Of a stretch of 64,000 nt of DNA, positions 44,115 through 55,518 are shown one piece after another; position 1 is the first letter of the stretch; each line of letters opens with the position of its first letter. Position numbers and translations under genes: made by a program. The stretch comes from Argyresthia goedartella (taxonomy: Eukaryota > Arthropoda > Insecta > Lepidoptera > Argyresthiidae): contig OX463827.1 of assembly GCA_949825045.1 (NCBI GenBank), positions 1,324,501 to 1,388,500 on the forward strand, read 5' to 3'. The notes under the pieces were generated by a model. That model was given only the letters and a program-made list of their open reading frames with translations. It did not search any database and was not told where the DNA came from.

Positions 44115-44729
44115 CAGACGGACAGACAGACAGCGGCATTACCTTCGGGTACGGAACCCTAAAAGCGGACTATAGTACTATCAAATCCAGTCGCTATTAT
44201 GATAGGACCTTTTGGAATGGAGTATAGGTGATGAATATAACCATTAACCAATAAATTTAACCAATATGTAAAATCAACCATGATATTCAACTTTGTTTAT
44301 TGAATATCATTAATTCGTTAATTCAATAAACAACTCAACTACTCCGCTCAGAGTCCGTTCCGGGCGGGAATATAACCATCAACCATTAACACTACACAAA
44401 ATTAACATTAGCGAATAAAAATATCATTTCAACTTCAGTTAAGTGTAACAGGAGAATTGACAACGTCGCGCTATCTCTCGCTCGGGTCGAATTAGGATCA
44501 AGTAATCAATTGCTCTATGTCTCTTACGATAGCACACATTTACTCATTACAGTAGATATTTTATTCTGAACCAACGGAAGTGATATTTCTGTCGCTTATT
44601 GATTGTATGCTCTATTTCTCTTACGATAAAACACAGTGTAACACATTTACTGTTATTGATATTTTTATTCTTACAAAATGAAGTGAAATTTTAGTCAGTG
44701 AAGTGAATGGTTGATTGTTTAGTAGGTAC
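44115..44729 (+). repeat. Repeat block B, left part (THAP-element left arm)
   Basis: It starts with a SINE-like tail, then TACTATCAAATCCAGTCGCT at 44176 and the left arm of the THAP element as in blocks A and C. It is cut at 44729 by the gypsy element and resumes at 60448. Compared with A and C it carries a local inverted duplication at 44280-44310. Confidence 0.85.
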
Positions 44730-45066
44730 TGTAAGGTTCGATATTTGTCTATGCGATAATATTGTATACGGGCCTCTTTAGAGTGGGTGTTCACTTTGAC
44801 ACTGTTACGTAATTTGTAAAAAAAAAGAAAGAGGCTTGGATGTGAAAGGTCAATGTGACACACTTCACCTTAGGCTTCGGCCAGCGACTGAGCTAAATTA
44901 TATAGTGAGGATTAGCGTAATGGCTATCGAGTCAGTTTGATCCCTTTTATACAAATTGTAACCATATATTCAAAAATAAAAGTTCAAATTCACATATAAA
45001 AGTCTTTACCTAATATACCTAATCTGTAGGGCTAGAAAATTCAAGTATAGGCCGTGGTAGGTAGTG
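44730..45066 (+). repeat. 5' LTR, lacking its last ~15 bp
   Basis: Matches 60096-60432 with about six substitutions in 337 bp by eye (~98% identity). Ends at 'gtaggtagtg', after which coding sequence of the protease begins directly. So a deletion removed the LTR end, primer-binding site, gag and protease start. Confidence 0.85.
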
Positions 45067-45588
45067 GCCGTTGCAGATCAAGTGGATGCGAGATGTATGC
45101 AAGAAGAGAAGAGACGGGTTAAGGCGGTAAATGGAAGTTTATTGCAAATTGTAGGGAAATGTGTTACAGATTTTAGTTTGGACAATTTTAACTTTTCACA
45201 GGATTTTTTAGTAATAACTGATTTAAATTGTAGCATTATTTTAGGGGTGGATTTTTTAATAAAGAACGGTATGAATATTGATTTTGTTCATTCGTGTATG
45301 TGTTTTTTCCAGGGAAAAATACCGTTTTTCAATAATTTCCATACGAAACAAAACACGACACCGGTAAAACGAAATGTCAGGCGCGTAGGGATTCTTTCAA
45401 AACAAAACATAGGGTCGGACTTTCTAGACGGTTCTAGAAGGAAACAAGTGAACTTCGGGGAAACCACGGTTATCGAGGATCGTGACGTGATAAATTCTAT
45501 CGACTTTCAGGAGTTATTACGTTTACGAGGAGCGATTACGTTTATTTCTCGGGGTTATCGGATTCGTGCGAATTTGCGTTTGGGGTAG
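45067..45588 (+). pseudogene. gypsy protease fragment
   Basis: C-terminal half of a retropepsin-like domain: NFNFSQDFLVITDLNCSIIL and GVDFLIKNGMNIDF, the 'ILG.DFL' block. The catalytic DTG/DSG part lies in the deleted region. The frame runs on through a linker and ends in a frameshift stop near 45588. Confidence 0.65.
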
Positions 45589-46240
45589 AAGATAAACGGT
45601 TTATCGTAAATGAGGATTTATGTGGGAATGATAAACAGGTATTATTGGCGTTGTTGGATAGGAATGCGGATAGATTTGCGTTTGCAACTGACCAGTTAGG
45701 TAGGTCGGAGATAGTGTCGGTCGATATTAAGACTTATGATGAAGAGCCGGTTCATTGTCACCCGTATCGCGTTTCGCCGGTGCAACGAGAAATTATTGAG
45801 GAGCAGGTCGCGGAGATGTTGAAACTAGGTGTTATTAGGGAATCCACTAGTTCTTATGCTGCGCCCGTTGTGTTAATTAAAAAGCCCGATGATTCATGGA
45901 GGTTTTGTGTAGATTATCGGAAATTAAATAAGAAAATTTGTAGGGATAGTTATTCTATTCCGCGGATAGAAGACATTGTCGATAGTTTGGCCGGGGCCAA
46001 GTATTTTGCGGAGTTAGATCTCAATTCAGGTTATTGGCAGACGGTTATTACGGAAGGTAGGCATAAAACGGCTTTCGTCACGACCACGGGTCTTTATGAA
46101 TTTAATGTTGTTCCGTTCGGTTTGGCAACGAGTCAAGCGGTTTTCTAACGGATGATGGATAAAGTTTTGGCGGATTTAAGATTTAAAGGGGTTATGGTTT
46201 ACGTAGACAATGTAATTGTGTATGGTAGAACGTTCGAGGA
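45560..46240 (+). pseudogene. gypsy reverse transcriptase, altered active site
   Basis: It reads EDKRFIVNEDLCGNDKQVLL, YRVSPVQREIIEEQV, SSYAAPVVLIKKPDDSWRFC, VDYRKLNKK, AELDLNSGYWQ (motif A, Asp present) and NVVPFGLATSQAVF. Then a TAA (46146) sits where Gln is expected. The next block reads MVYVDNVIVY, so the normal YVDD catalytic pair is YVDN. A frameshift follows near 46240. All three lesions abolish function. Confidence 0.8.
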
Positions 46241-47553
46241 GTTTGTTGCAGAAAGATTTTGGGCGGTTTAGAGAAGCGAACTTGACCTTCAAGCCATCCA
46301 AATGTAAATTCGGTTTTTGCGAGATTGAGATGCTAGGTTATCTAATCTCGAATGAAGGAGTAAAACCTAGTGAGAAAAAGCTGAAGGCTATGCAACAGGT
46401 TCCAACTCCCACATCTACGAAGGATGTGAAACAATTATTAGGTTTATTTTCTTATTACAGAAAATTTGTATCGAATTTTGCGAGAATATCGTTACCTCTC
46501 ACTAAATTATTGAAAAAGGGGGTAAAGTTTCAATGGAATGAAGAATTGCAGAATTCGTTCGATTATATTAAGAAGGTTATGTGTAGTGCGCCAATACTTT
46601 CCTATTATTCGGGGGATAAGTCGGTTACTACGAGAGTTTATGTGGATGCGCCTAACGAGGCGTTGGGTGCAGTATTGATGCAGGGCGTTGAAAAAATGTG
46701 CCAGGTTGCCTATGCATCTAGGAAGTTAACGGATGCGGAGAAAAAATATAGTACGACGGAGAAAGAGTGTCTGGGGTTAGTATGGGCGTTAAGGCACTAT
46801 AGGTATTATCTTTGTGGATCGTATTTTCAGGTTGTTACAGACCATAGCGCGTTATGTTGGTTACAGTCGAAAAAAGATATTTCTGGTAGGTTAGCGCGAT
46901 GGGCGTTAGCGATACAAGAATGGGATTTCGAGATAGTTCATTGCTCGGGGAAAAGCAATGTAGTGGCAGATTTTTTGAGTAGGAATTCGCTAATGGAAGA
47001 AGGGAAACGGGAAACAGAAGGACCTCAGACTTCTTCTCGTTCTGAACCTGATGATGATGGTTTGGAAGTTTTTAGTATTAATGTAGAGTCGTTACAGGCG
47101 GATCAAGAGAACGATTCATTTTGTAGTAGATGGTTAACGCGGTTGAGCGAACGTCCGGAAGCGTGGCGTAGCGGTTTTTGCTTGAGAAATAATTTATTAT
47201 ATAAAAGCGTACGTAGAGATGGAGAAATTAGGGAGGTATTAGTAATGCCTAGGTCTTTGTTTCAAAATGTAATGAACGAATTACATGATGAGGCGTGGAC
47301 AGGAGGTCATTTGGGTCTCGCAAAGACGTTGAAGAGGTTTCGGTCGAAATATTTCATGCCGAAAGCCGATAAGGAGATAGAGCGTTATATAGCTTCGTGC
47401 GTGCCGTGTCAAGAAAGGAAATTAGTTAACAGCGTAGCAGATTTGATGCCGATTGGGGTCTCGGATATTTTTGAGAAGGTAGGAATCGACGTGTTAGGAG
47501 CGTTTCCACGTTCGTCGAGAGATTACCGTTTTATTATAGTCGCGGTAGAGTAA
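46238..47553 (+). pseudogene. gypsy RNase H and integrase N-terminal part
   Basis: RT thumb/connection: FKPSKCKFGF, VKQLLGLFSYYRKFV. RNase H: RVYVDAPNEALGAVL (first Asp), STTEKECLGLVWAL (Glu), VTDHSALCWL (Asp), then the SGKSNVVADFLSR end block. Integrase HHCC zinc finger: H..H as ELHDEAWTGGHLGL, then CVPCQERK. The core start VGIDVLGAFPRSSRDYRFII has the first catalytic Asp. Stop TAA at 47551-47553 falls where a 'VDYASRF' block is expected. Otherwise open for 445 codons. Confidence 0.85.
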
Positions 47554-47818
47554 GCGTCGCGGTTTGCGATATGTAAGGCGTTACCTAGGGTTACATCGGA
47601 AGATATAGTGCGGTTTTTAATTGAGGAAGTTTTCTGTAGGTTCGGGCCGATTAGGGAAATTATTTCAGATAGAGGAACAGTTTTTACGGCGGGAATTGTC
47701 AAAGAAACGGTAGAGCACTTTGGGGCTAAAATGATACATACAAGTTCGTTTCACCCACAGAGTAACGGTTTGGTAGAACGAATGAATAGAACGTTAACTT
47801 CGATGTTATCAAAATATT
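47554..47818 (+). pseudogene. gypsy integrase core, second part
   Basis: Continues ASRFAICKALPRVTSEDIVR, then REIISDRGTVFTAGIV (second Asp) and SFHPQSNGLVERMNRTLTSM (catalytic Glu). Interrupted at 47818 by the LINE insertion after the MLSKY codons. It resumes at 51348. Confidence 0.8.
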
Positions 47819-47821
47819 AGT

Positions 47822-49569
47822 TAGAAGGAAAGAAAGAACGGGCAACACCATTTGCCCAAGGTAAGCCCTCACAGGAGATACGCAAGGGAAACTCGTCTGA
47901 GGTGCCAAAAAATGCGAATACGTTAAATGAACCAGAAGACGGAGAAGGATGGACAGAGGTCCGGAAAAAAACACGTCGTCCGCAAACCTTGTGCTGTCTA
48001 GCGGGACCGAGCGTCACCACATTGCAAGCCGTCGAGCGCCGCAGATACTTCCACCTATGGAATATGCGGTCGGGATTGGAAGACGTTCAGGCATATCTCC
48101 AGCAAGTGTGTGCTCCAGAAACCGGAACCGTAGATGAACTGACGCCGAGGGGCGACTATAAGTCGTTTAAAATAGGCGTCCCGGCTGATTTGTATGATAA
48201 ATGTTTTTCTGTCAACATGTGGCCTGAGAATGAATACCCTTTCGAGGAATTTGGCCGAGAAAAGACTCACGGAAGTAGCACTGGTAGGCCCAAAGGTGGG
48301 GATTTGGTGACAATCTGCTACCAAAATACCAGGGGATTGCGCACTAAACTGAACAGCTTTTATACCAGCGTGTTAGCCGCCAATGTGGACTTGATTGCGG
48401 TAACAGAAACAGGCATTAATGATACTGTTCACGATGGAGAGCTTGTTCCTGATGGATACACATAGTTGCGAGGTGACAGGATGGATGGGCGCAAACACTG
48501 AGGAGTTTTGCTGATCGCAGAACCTACACTGCAGCTGAAAGCGATTCCGTTCCAAGATGCTATAAAAATCGACGCTGCTCCTTTTGAAATGGTTTCTGCG
48601 ACTGTGCATCAGCATAATAAGCCCTTATTAACGTGCATTGTAGTTTATATACCGCCAAATTCAAAACATAATGAATATGTACAAATGTTGAATATAATTG
48701 AGAATATATGTGTTAAATATGATAATTTATTAGTTTTAGGCGATTTTAATTTATACTCTGCAACTATAGATACTATAAGTTATTTTGAATATTTTATGAC
48801 CTTCTGCGAGTTCCGTCAAAGAAACTTTGTCGAGAACTGTAATGGTAGAACACTGGACTTAGTTCTATCAATGCTGTGTGAGAGCGACGTCAAGGTAGAG
48901 TTGGAGAGCGACTCCCTTGTCCCAAAGGTGGACCCACAGCATCCGCCCTTGGCCGTCAGTGTCTGGAGCAATGTAGTGCTAAACTCTACTGTTGACGGAT
49001 CTGGGAAGCAGGTGTCACCACCGGATCTAGGTAATTCTGAGCACAGGCCGCGGTGGAACTTTCGCAAGGCCGACTTTCCTCTCCTATATAGCTCTCTGAT
49101 GACCGCAGACTGGGCACCTCTATATGCTTCAAAGGATGTAGAGGGGGCGGTTCAGTGCTTGTATACAACCATGATAAATTTATTAGATAATTGCACTCCA
49201 AGAAAAAAGCGTAGAACCGGGTACTCTACCAGATACTGTTATCCGGAATGGTACACGGCGGACTTAATACGCGACATTAAACTTAAAGCTAGTCTTCACA
49301 AAAAGTATAAAGCTAGTAAGTCTCAGTGTGATTATGAAACGTTCTCTAAAAGTAGAGCCCTCGTCAAGAGCAAAATTGTTATGAGGGATGACCAGTTCCT
49401 AGCAAGAGTTCAAGCTCAACTTACAAAGGATCCGAAATCGTTCTGGAGCTACGTTAAAAACAAACGTTCTAATCGTAGTAGTCCAACCCGTGTCACCAAG
49501 AATGGCGTTGCTATAGCCGACGAGGTATGTGCACAAGAGTTCGCGATATTTCGAGTCTGTCTACGCTGA
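47822..49569 (+). pseudogene. ORF1-like segment continuous with endonuclease
   Basis: 47822-48465 is one frame. An upstream polar part (..GEGWTEVRKKTRRPQTL..), then ERRRYFHLWNMRSGLEDVQA and GDYKSFKIGVPADLYDKCF, resemble the C-terminal region of LINE ORF1/Gag-like proteins. It is followed without a stop by the EEP start TICYQNTRGLRTKLNSFYTS and LIAVTETGIND. A TAG at 48466 and another stop at 48499 interrupt, then the same EEP continues 48508-49569 (LTCIVVYIPPNSKHNEYV, LLVLGDFNLYS, then linker PEWYTADLIRDIKLK). So the ORF1-like part and endonuclease are in one frame here. Confidence 0.65.
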
Positions 49570-51226
49570 GGTGCCACCGCGGTTGGACGCGGAGGCGGCT
49601 TTGAAAGGGAGTGGGAGCGCCCGGGTGCACGTCGCACAGCTCACACTCAGATATGTGCGCGCTGCCCTGACTCAGCTAAAGCCAAAGCACTCCGTTGGCC
49701 CTGATGGCATACCACCTTATTTTAGTTAGGGACAGTAGGAGGGTGCTGGACAGGCCGTTGCTCTACCTCTTCAACCTGTGTCTGGAAAGCTCTGAATATC
49801 CCGATGTCTGGAAGATTACGAGAGTTATTCCAGTGCCAAAAGGTGAAACAGGGTCGGATGTCAGTGGCTACAGACCAGTAGCGGTTCTGTCCACGTTTGC
49901 AAAGGTCTTTGAGTCGGTGTTACAACGTAGTATATACCTCCAGATGAGGGAGCAGGTTTCGGACGCACAGCACGGGTTCCGACCAGGCCGTAACACCGCC
50001 TCTAACCTTCTGTGTCTTGTGTCTTACGTAACGCCTCCACTTGATGCGCGGGGGCAAGTAGATGTCGCTTACTTCGACTTTAGAAAGGCCTTTGATACAG
50101 TGGACAACGACGTCCTTCTGGAGAAGTTAAGTGGGGTCGGCTTTATTCCCCAACTTATGCGGCTTTTTGTGAGCTATCTTAAGCACAGAAGACAGTATGT
50201 GGAATATGCGGGTTCTACATCAGAGCCGTATTTCACATTTTCTGGCGTTAGTCAGGGCAGTAACTTGGGGCCTTTAGAATTTATTATTATGATTATTGAC
50301 CTTCCGAAGGTAATTAAGGACGCTGTCTGTCTCTTGTTTGCGGATGACCTCAAGTTATTCCTGGAAGTAAGGGACATCTCGGATTTCGAAAAGCTGCAGA
50401 GGGATATAGATCGTGTGGTTGAGTGGAGCAAACACAACAAACTGTTCTTCAATGTTGGGAAGTGCGCGTTGATGTCTTACACCCGCGTACGCGAGCCTTT
50501 CCACCATAAGTACTCGGTAGATGGGGCAGAAATGACGCGGGTAAGAGAGGTCAAAGATCTTGGAGTGCGTATGGCCACTGATTTATCGTTTTGTAATCAC
50601 ATTGTTGATGTCACTAAGCAAGCATTTAAAAAGCTCGGATTTGTAATGAGACAATCAAGAGAGTTTAGGAGCATTGAAACTATAAGTGCCCTATACAATG
50701 CTTTGGTTTATATTTCGCTTCATGTGGGTGCCAGATAATCGCACTACTTTCTAGTTTGCTTCTAAACTAGAAAGTACACTGGCACCCACATGAAGCGAAA
50801 TATAGCGTCATGGTGGAGAAAGTGCAAAACCGATTTGTTAGGTACTTATATCTGAAGCTGTACGGAGTCTATCCTTTCTTCCCGCTTATGTATCCAACCC
50901 TGTTCGTGTTGGGCATGGTTGGTTACAATGAGCTGGGGGTGAGGAGGGGCCTCGCACTTTCTTCTTATGTATTTAAGGTTTTCCGAGGAATGCTCGAAAA
51001 CCCTCTGGTGTTGGCGAGGTTGGGACTGTATGTGCCGAACAACTACCTCCGAGCAAGGAACCATAAGTTGTTCTACATCCCGCTGGCGAGGACGGGGATG
51101 CTGCGGGAGGCACCTGTGATGAGGGCTCTCGCTCTCTTTAATGATATAACAGAGAGAACCGAGGTGGACCTGTTCCAATGTTCTTTGACGGGATTCGCAA
51201 GGGTCGCCACTTATTGTCTGTGTTAA
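49529..51226 (+). pseudogene. LINE reverse transcriptase
   Basis: A frameshift near 49560 leads to LTQLKPKHSVGPDGIPPYF. Another near 49730 leads to 49735-50738: VSGYRPVAVLSTFAKVFESV, DAQHGFRPGRNTASNLL, VAYFDFRKAFDTVDNDVLL (motif A), FSGVSQGSNLGPLEFIIMII (motif B), LLFADDLKLF (motif C intact). At 50709-50804 a local inverted duplication disrupts the frame. After it, YSVMVEKVQNRFVRYLYLKL and the rest of the C-terminal domain follow to 51226. Confidence 0.8.
50709..50804. repeat. 26-bp perfect inverted duplication in the LINE ORF
   Basis: Arms 50709-50734 and 50779-50804; the 44-nt spacer holds a second 11-bp stem (50747-50757 / 50764-50774). The right arm is the true coding sequence (HPHEAKYSV); the left arm is an inverted copy of it. 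That gives a direction to the event. Confidence 0.9.
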
Positions 51227-51347
51227 AGATAAGATTTATTTATAGCTTTTATGTCCTTATATTTACTGTCTGTTTGTGTCGATTTGGTTTTTACTGTGAT
51301 GTCACAAGCATGTATGTTTATAAATAAATAAAAAAAAAAAAAAAAAT

Positions 51348-51600
51348 TTGGTAGTAATCAAAGGCAATGGTGCTCGGTTTTACCTTTGGTAGTACATGCG
51401 TATAACACTAGCGTGCAGGCGTCAACGAAAGTGTCGCCGTATAATATTTTATTTGGTAGGGAACCGTGCTCGCTCAGTGCTGGACCGATCATTAGGATTA
51501 AACGCAGTTGGTTTAGACGAAACGATAGATGAAAGGGTAAATCGTATGGGAAGGCTGCTGACTAAGGCGTTAGGGAATACACGGAGAAAAAAGACACCAC
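51348..51600 (+). pseudogene. gypsy integrase, third part
   Basis: After the LINE A-tract: LVVHAYNTSVQASTKVSPYN and ILFGREP, the 'AYN...H.STG.SPF.L.FGR.P' block of gypsy integrases. A +1 frame change leads to VGLDETIDERVNRMGRLLTK. The next insertion begins around 51590-51640. Confidence 0.7.
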
Positions 51601-52287
51601 CAGAAATTAATAAACTGTTTTGTATTTGACGCAAATACTAAGTTTTAATATGACTTACAAAAGTTTTGCTGTTTTTACAAATATTAATGATTTTTAGCAA
51701 AACCTTTTTGTAATTCCTAAAAGTCGGTTTTAGTCAATGTCAGATCTTACAAAATTTCGTGGTTATCGCAAATTATAGTAAATATTGATAAAGTTTTGTA
51801 ATTACTGCAAACCCATTTAGTATCTTTTAAAAAGCTCATTCATAGTTTCAAGAAATTATTTTAGTACAAGGCAAAATTACAAACGTTTGTAACAATTAAT
51901 AATTACATCTTAATATTTACATATGAATTACTTAAAATTACTGACGTATTTCTTATAATGATAAAACTATAATGTTTTATTATTCCAAGTAAGCACATCT
52001 TTGTATTTACATATGATTTACTTGAAACTACTAACATATTTCTTAGAATAATAAAAACTAATCTGTTTTGTAATTCCAAGTAACCATTTTGTAATCCAAG
52101 CTCGCCACACACAGCCACCAATTGTCTGCCATTTCAAGTTTGCAAGCGCTCCGGGTGACACGTTGCGGTCAAAAATTACGTAATAAAAAGAAAGAAAAAT
52201 TGATTGTTTAGTACCTACAACTAATGCCCAAATTATTCGTAACTATGTATGTGCTAAAACTATCAAGTTGTCGGTTGTGTGTTCTTA

Positions 52288-52510
52288 TCATATAGTTTCA
52301 GTGTTTAAAATAAGTGTAAGAAGCAAAATAGATTTTCACCTTCTAAAATAGGACTGGACCCTTTTGTTACTACAGGGCGTAACAAAAGGGTCCAGTCCTA
52401 TTTTAGAAGGTGATATATATCATATAGTTTCAGTGTTTAAAATAAGTGTAAGAAGCAAAATAGATTTTCACCTTCTAAAATAGGACTGGACCCTTTTGTT
52501 ACGCCCTGTA
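52288..52510. repeat. 35-bp perfect palindrome plus duplicated arm
   Basis: 52335-52369 and 52378-52412 are perfect inverted copies (tcaccttctaaaataggact...). The segment 52288-52369 is then repeated directly at 52420-52502, and 52370-52412 equals the reverse complement of 52468-52510. This can be explained by two template switches. Confidence 0.9.
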
Positions 52511-52731
52511 AACCCCGATAAGTATTGATGAAAGAACTGAAGTGCCCTTTTTATTTAACGATAGCTATTATGTTAAGAAGTTGACATCTAATATGCAGAC
52601 AAATATATAAATTAACAAATATGTTAATTAATTATGGTTTATATAGAAATAAAATACCTAATAAACGTTAAATCAGTATTTCATTGCTTTAAACATTGTA
52701 GTAGTAAACACCTATACCTGGTGTTGTATAT

Positions 52732-53052
52732 GTAAATACTAATTTTTTGTGAATTTTAGTGCTGTAGTTTTAGTAATTTATCTAGTTTAGTACTTTATTA
52801 TAAGTAAAGACCTATACTAGATGTGCTAACAGAAGTGTCGAGATATATATTTATTTTATATTTAATTTAAAAGGTGAATCTATACGTCATTTTGCACAAA
52901 AATTACTTACAATGACGGATAGAATCACCCCTAAAGACTCTCAAGATGTCTCTGTTATAACATCCTGTATAGGTCTTTACTTATAACTAGGTACTAAACT
53001 AGATACATTACTAAAACTACAGCACTAAAATTCACTAAAAAATAGTATTTAC
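52732..53052. repeat. 86-bp-arm palindrome, 149-bp spacer
   Basis: The arms 52732-52817 and 52967-53052 are inverted copies with about five mismatches. The spacer holds a second inverted pair (ggtgaatctatacgtcatt, 52872-52890, against 52911-52929). Looks like a fold-back MITE. Confidence 0.85.
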
Positions 53053-53053
53053 A

Positions 53054-53325
53054 TATGACGTCATCATTTCCGATTTTACTAATAAATTCTTGAAATTACA
53101 AAACATTTAGTATTGTCTATGACGTCATCATTTCCGATATTACTAATAATTTCATGAAATTACAAAACAGTTAGTATTGTCTATGACGTCATCATTTCCG
53201 ATATTACTCTTATACTCCTGAAATTACAAAACAGTTGGTATTGTCTATGACGTCATCATTTCTGATATTACTAGTAAATTCTTAAAATTACAAAACAGTT
53301 AGTATTTGTTTATGACGTCATCATG
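53054..53325. repeat. 64-bp tandem array, each unit with TGACGTCA
   Basis: Units start at 53054, 53118, 53182, 53246 and a partial one at 53311, each opening 'tatgacgtcatcat'. TGACGTCA is the palindromic CRE/ATF core. Five copies in 270 bp could be compositional chance of the repeat or real binding sites. Confidence 0.9.
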
Positions 53326-53429
53326 AAATAGTAAATACTAAATACGAAACACTTGGAATTACAAAAACGTTACATGTAATATTTACTAACTGCATTTACA
53401 AAAATCGATTACTTATTATTACAGGACAT

Positions 53430-53738
53430 TTGTTGTCCTCGGATTTAGAAATACTTTATATTATTTTCTCTCCGTGTATCGCGAACGCACAGCGTGTACA
53501 AAAACGGTATTACGATATGAGATCAAAACCCAGATCGTTCCGGGTGAATGACTTAGTTTTGTTATACGTACCAAGGCGGATAACGGGAAGATGTATGAAG
53601 TTGGCACGTCTGTATCAAGGACCATACAAGGCCATTGAGATCGTTGGGAGGTCTAATGTGCCGATTCGTCGTCTGAACTCACGGTCACGGGGCGTTATTG
53701 TTAACACAAATCGTTTAAAACGCTTTGTGCTGCGTTGA
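53430..53738 (+). pseudogene. gypsy integrase C-terminal end
   Basis: Reads ANAQRVQKRYYDMRSKPRSF, VNDLVLLYVPRRITGRCMKL, ARLYQGPYKAIEIVGRSNVP and RLNSRSRGVIVNTNRLKRF with stop TGA. It is the SH3-like C-terminal DNA-binding region of integrase ('G..V......G...KL...Y.GPY.V'). Confidence 0.8.
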
Positions 53739-55108
53739 GGAGTTCGTCTGATATTAAAGGAGTATAATATAATGTTATCCCGGTTGATGGTTTGTGGTTT
53801 GTGTATGCGGTAGTGTTATGAATTGTTTATTAATCGGTGTTTCTTTTCATGTTGTTGCTGAACTATGATGTTTGATGAGGACCGTTCACCAAAGACCCAA
53901 GAAATATCTGTAACATACTAGATTTCCGTGGTAGATTACCTTTATATGAGAAACTTTTATAAACGACAGTTCGAATAATTGTTTGAACCGATCGCCTGGT
54001 TTTATCTTTGAGAGCAATATGACGAGGCAATAGCTATTCGTCATAGGGTTCTGTTTTGGTTCCTGCGTTCTTAAAGTATAGAGTTGGGATGATTTGGTAA
54101 GGGGAGAGTAAGGGTTGTTCATAAAGTTGGTAACGAAGGTTTCTCAATGAAAGTAATTTCTGATGTGGGATAACTCGGGTATTCGATACACATTCGAGAT
54201 TCTTTGTAGTGTATTAACTTGGGTAATTGGTTGCAACTCACGGCGATTATCTTAAACTGTTAATAGTAAAAGATAGTTTACTGAATTCCAATGGATTAGT
54301 TGAGATGTTTGTAAATTGTAGTATCGGTTTTAAAGCTAGTTGATTTCATCGTATTATTGGAACGAATTTTAATGAACTCATTCTTAAGCTGTGGCTTAGT
54401 AATAACGGTTCTATAGATTTATCCTGTTAATATGGTTGACGTTTCCTATATTTAAAAATGATAATTTTTTTTCTTTGATCTTTGCCTGCGTTAATTTTTG
54501 AAATATTTCCATTCGGTGGAAAGAGTTTACAATGTGTTCACAATTGTCTATGCAAAGATCCGAGTTATTATTATTTTAGGAACGGAGGTATCATGGTTGT
54601 CTGATAAGTTTTTCGCTAGTATTTATTGTCAGAAAGTTTGTCGAATGATAACTATTCGAGAAGCTAAATCTTAGCTAGATTCAGCTGTTTGCCTTCGTAT
54701 TGTAATAGAGAGTTTTCTAGCGTTAGGTAGGTTAGTGTTAAGCCGAGAATAATTGTATGATGGGATCATAGGGTGTTATAATTTAAGTTTTTTAAGGTGC
54801 ATAGCCTACACTTTAAGTGTAGTTAGGTTTATATTAAGTAGGATCTACACCCTAAGTGTAGTTAAGTGTGTAACTTAACATATGACCTTCGGTCAGTTTA
54901 TTCTATTTCTTATCAATTTATTCATGTCATTGTTTTGTTTTGGTACTGGTATTATGCGTGATCAGAATTTAATGTTAGGGTATTTAATGTTTAATTAAGT
55001 AGTTTTAATGGGATGGTTGGACAGAAAGGATAAGGGTACTCGATATTATTTAAAATTATGCTTGCGGCATATTTACTGTTTTTTAGATTTCAAGCATAGC
55101 AAGCTCAC
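53739..55108 (+). other. gypsy 3' non-coding region
   Basis: AT-rich, no ORF of note and no env-like gene. It contains a duplicated 'aca.c.taagtgtagttagg' near 54810 and 54850. It is interrupted by the Harbinger at 55112 and ends in 59951-60095. Confidence 0.5.
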
Positions 55109-55518
55109 TTAGGGCCACTAGCTATAAACTACTAATCCCACGATTACGCTAAATCGAGGAGAAATTCTCCGGATTTCTTCAAATTGCCCAGCACCAACAT
55201 TATTCCACGATTTAGCACGAAATCCATAGATTAAATCATGGAATACTGCTGTCAAAGAAATTCTGGGGAAAATGGCGGTTTAAGTGAGTTATTCGAGGGA
55301 TTTCCTATAAATGTTACCATTTTACCATATATTTCTACAAAACTTGGGGAAAAAAGGAACAAAAACCGGCTATTTTGTGAAAAAGTGGCAACATCAGTGG
55401 AATAAAATGGCGTTTTGTTGTTTTGTTTGTTCTTCTTCGTCTGTAACATTTTGTGATATTGGTAATTTTCAGGCTTCTTGAGTCTATAATCTCATAAAGC
55501 GACGAATTCTGAATTAAA

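Larger units (their letters stand above)
47819..51347 (+). mobile_element. LINE inserted in gypsy integrase
   Basis: It starts within an ORF1-like coding region and ends in an A-tract (51327-51346) preceded by 'aaataaataa'. Endonuclease and RT are recognisable. Removing it reunites the integrase reading LTSMLSKY with the codons for WCSVLPLVVHAYNTS after the A-tract. Related to the minus-strand LINE at 38.8-41.8 kb by its RT blocks. 5' truncated. Confidence 0.85.
51610..53424. mobile_element. Fold-back / tandem-repeat composite insertion
   Basis: A ~1.8-kb non-coding block that splits the integrase C-terminus. It contains two ~95-bp direct repeats (51900-52085), a triple hairpin module (52288-52510), an 86/86-bp palindrome (52732-53052) and a 64-bp tandem array (53054-53325). 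The words 'ttttgtaattcc' recur near both ends in inverted orientation. Exact borders uncertain. No transposase. Confidence 0.6.

Noticed and set aside
52335..52412. microRNA precursor
   Set aside because: The perfect 35-bp stem is younger than its template copies and better explained by an inverted duplication; miRNA hairpins normally have bulges and conservation.
53739..55108. Envelope gene in the gypsy element
   Set aside because: No ORF above background, no signal peptide or membrane segment in this region.
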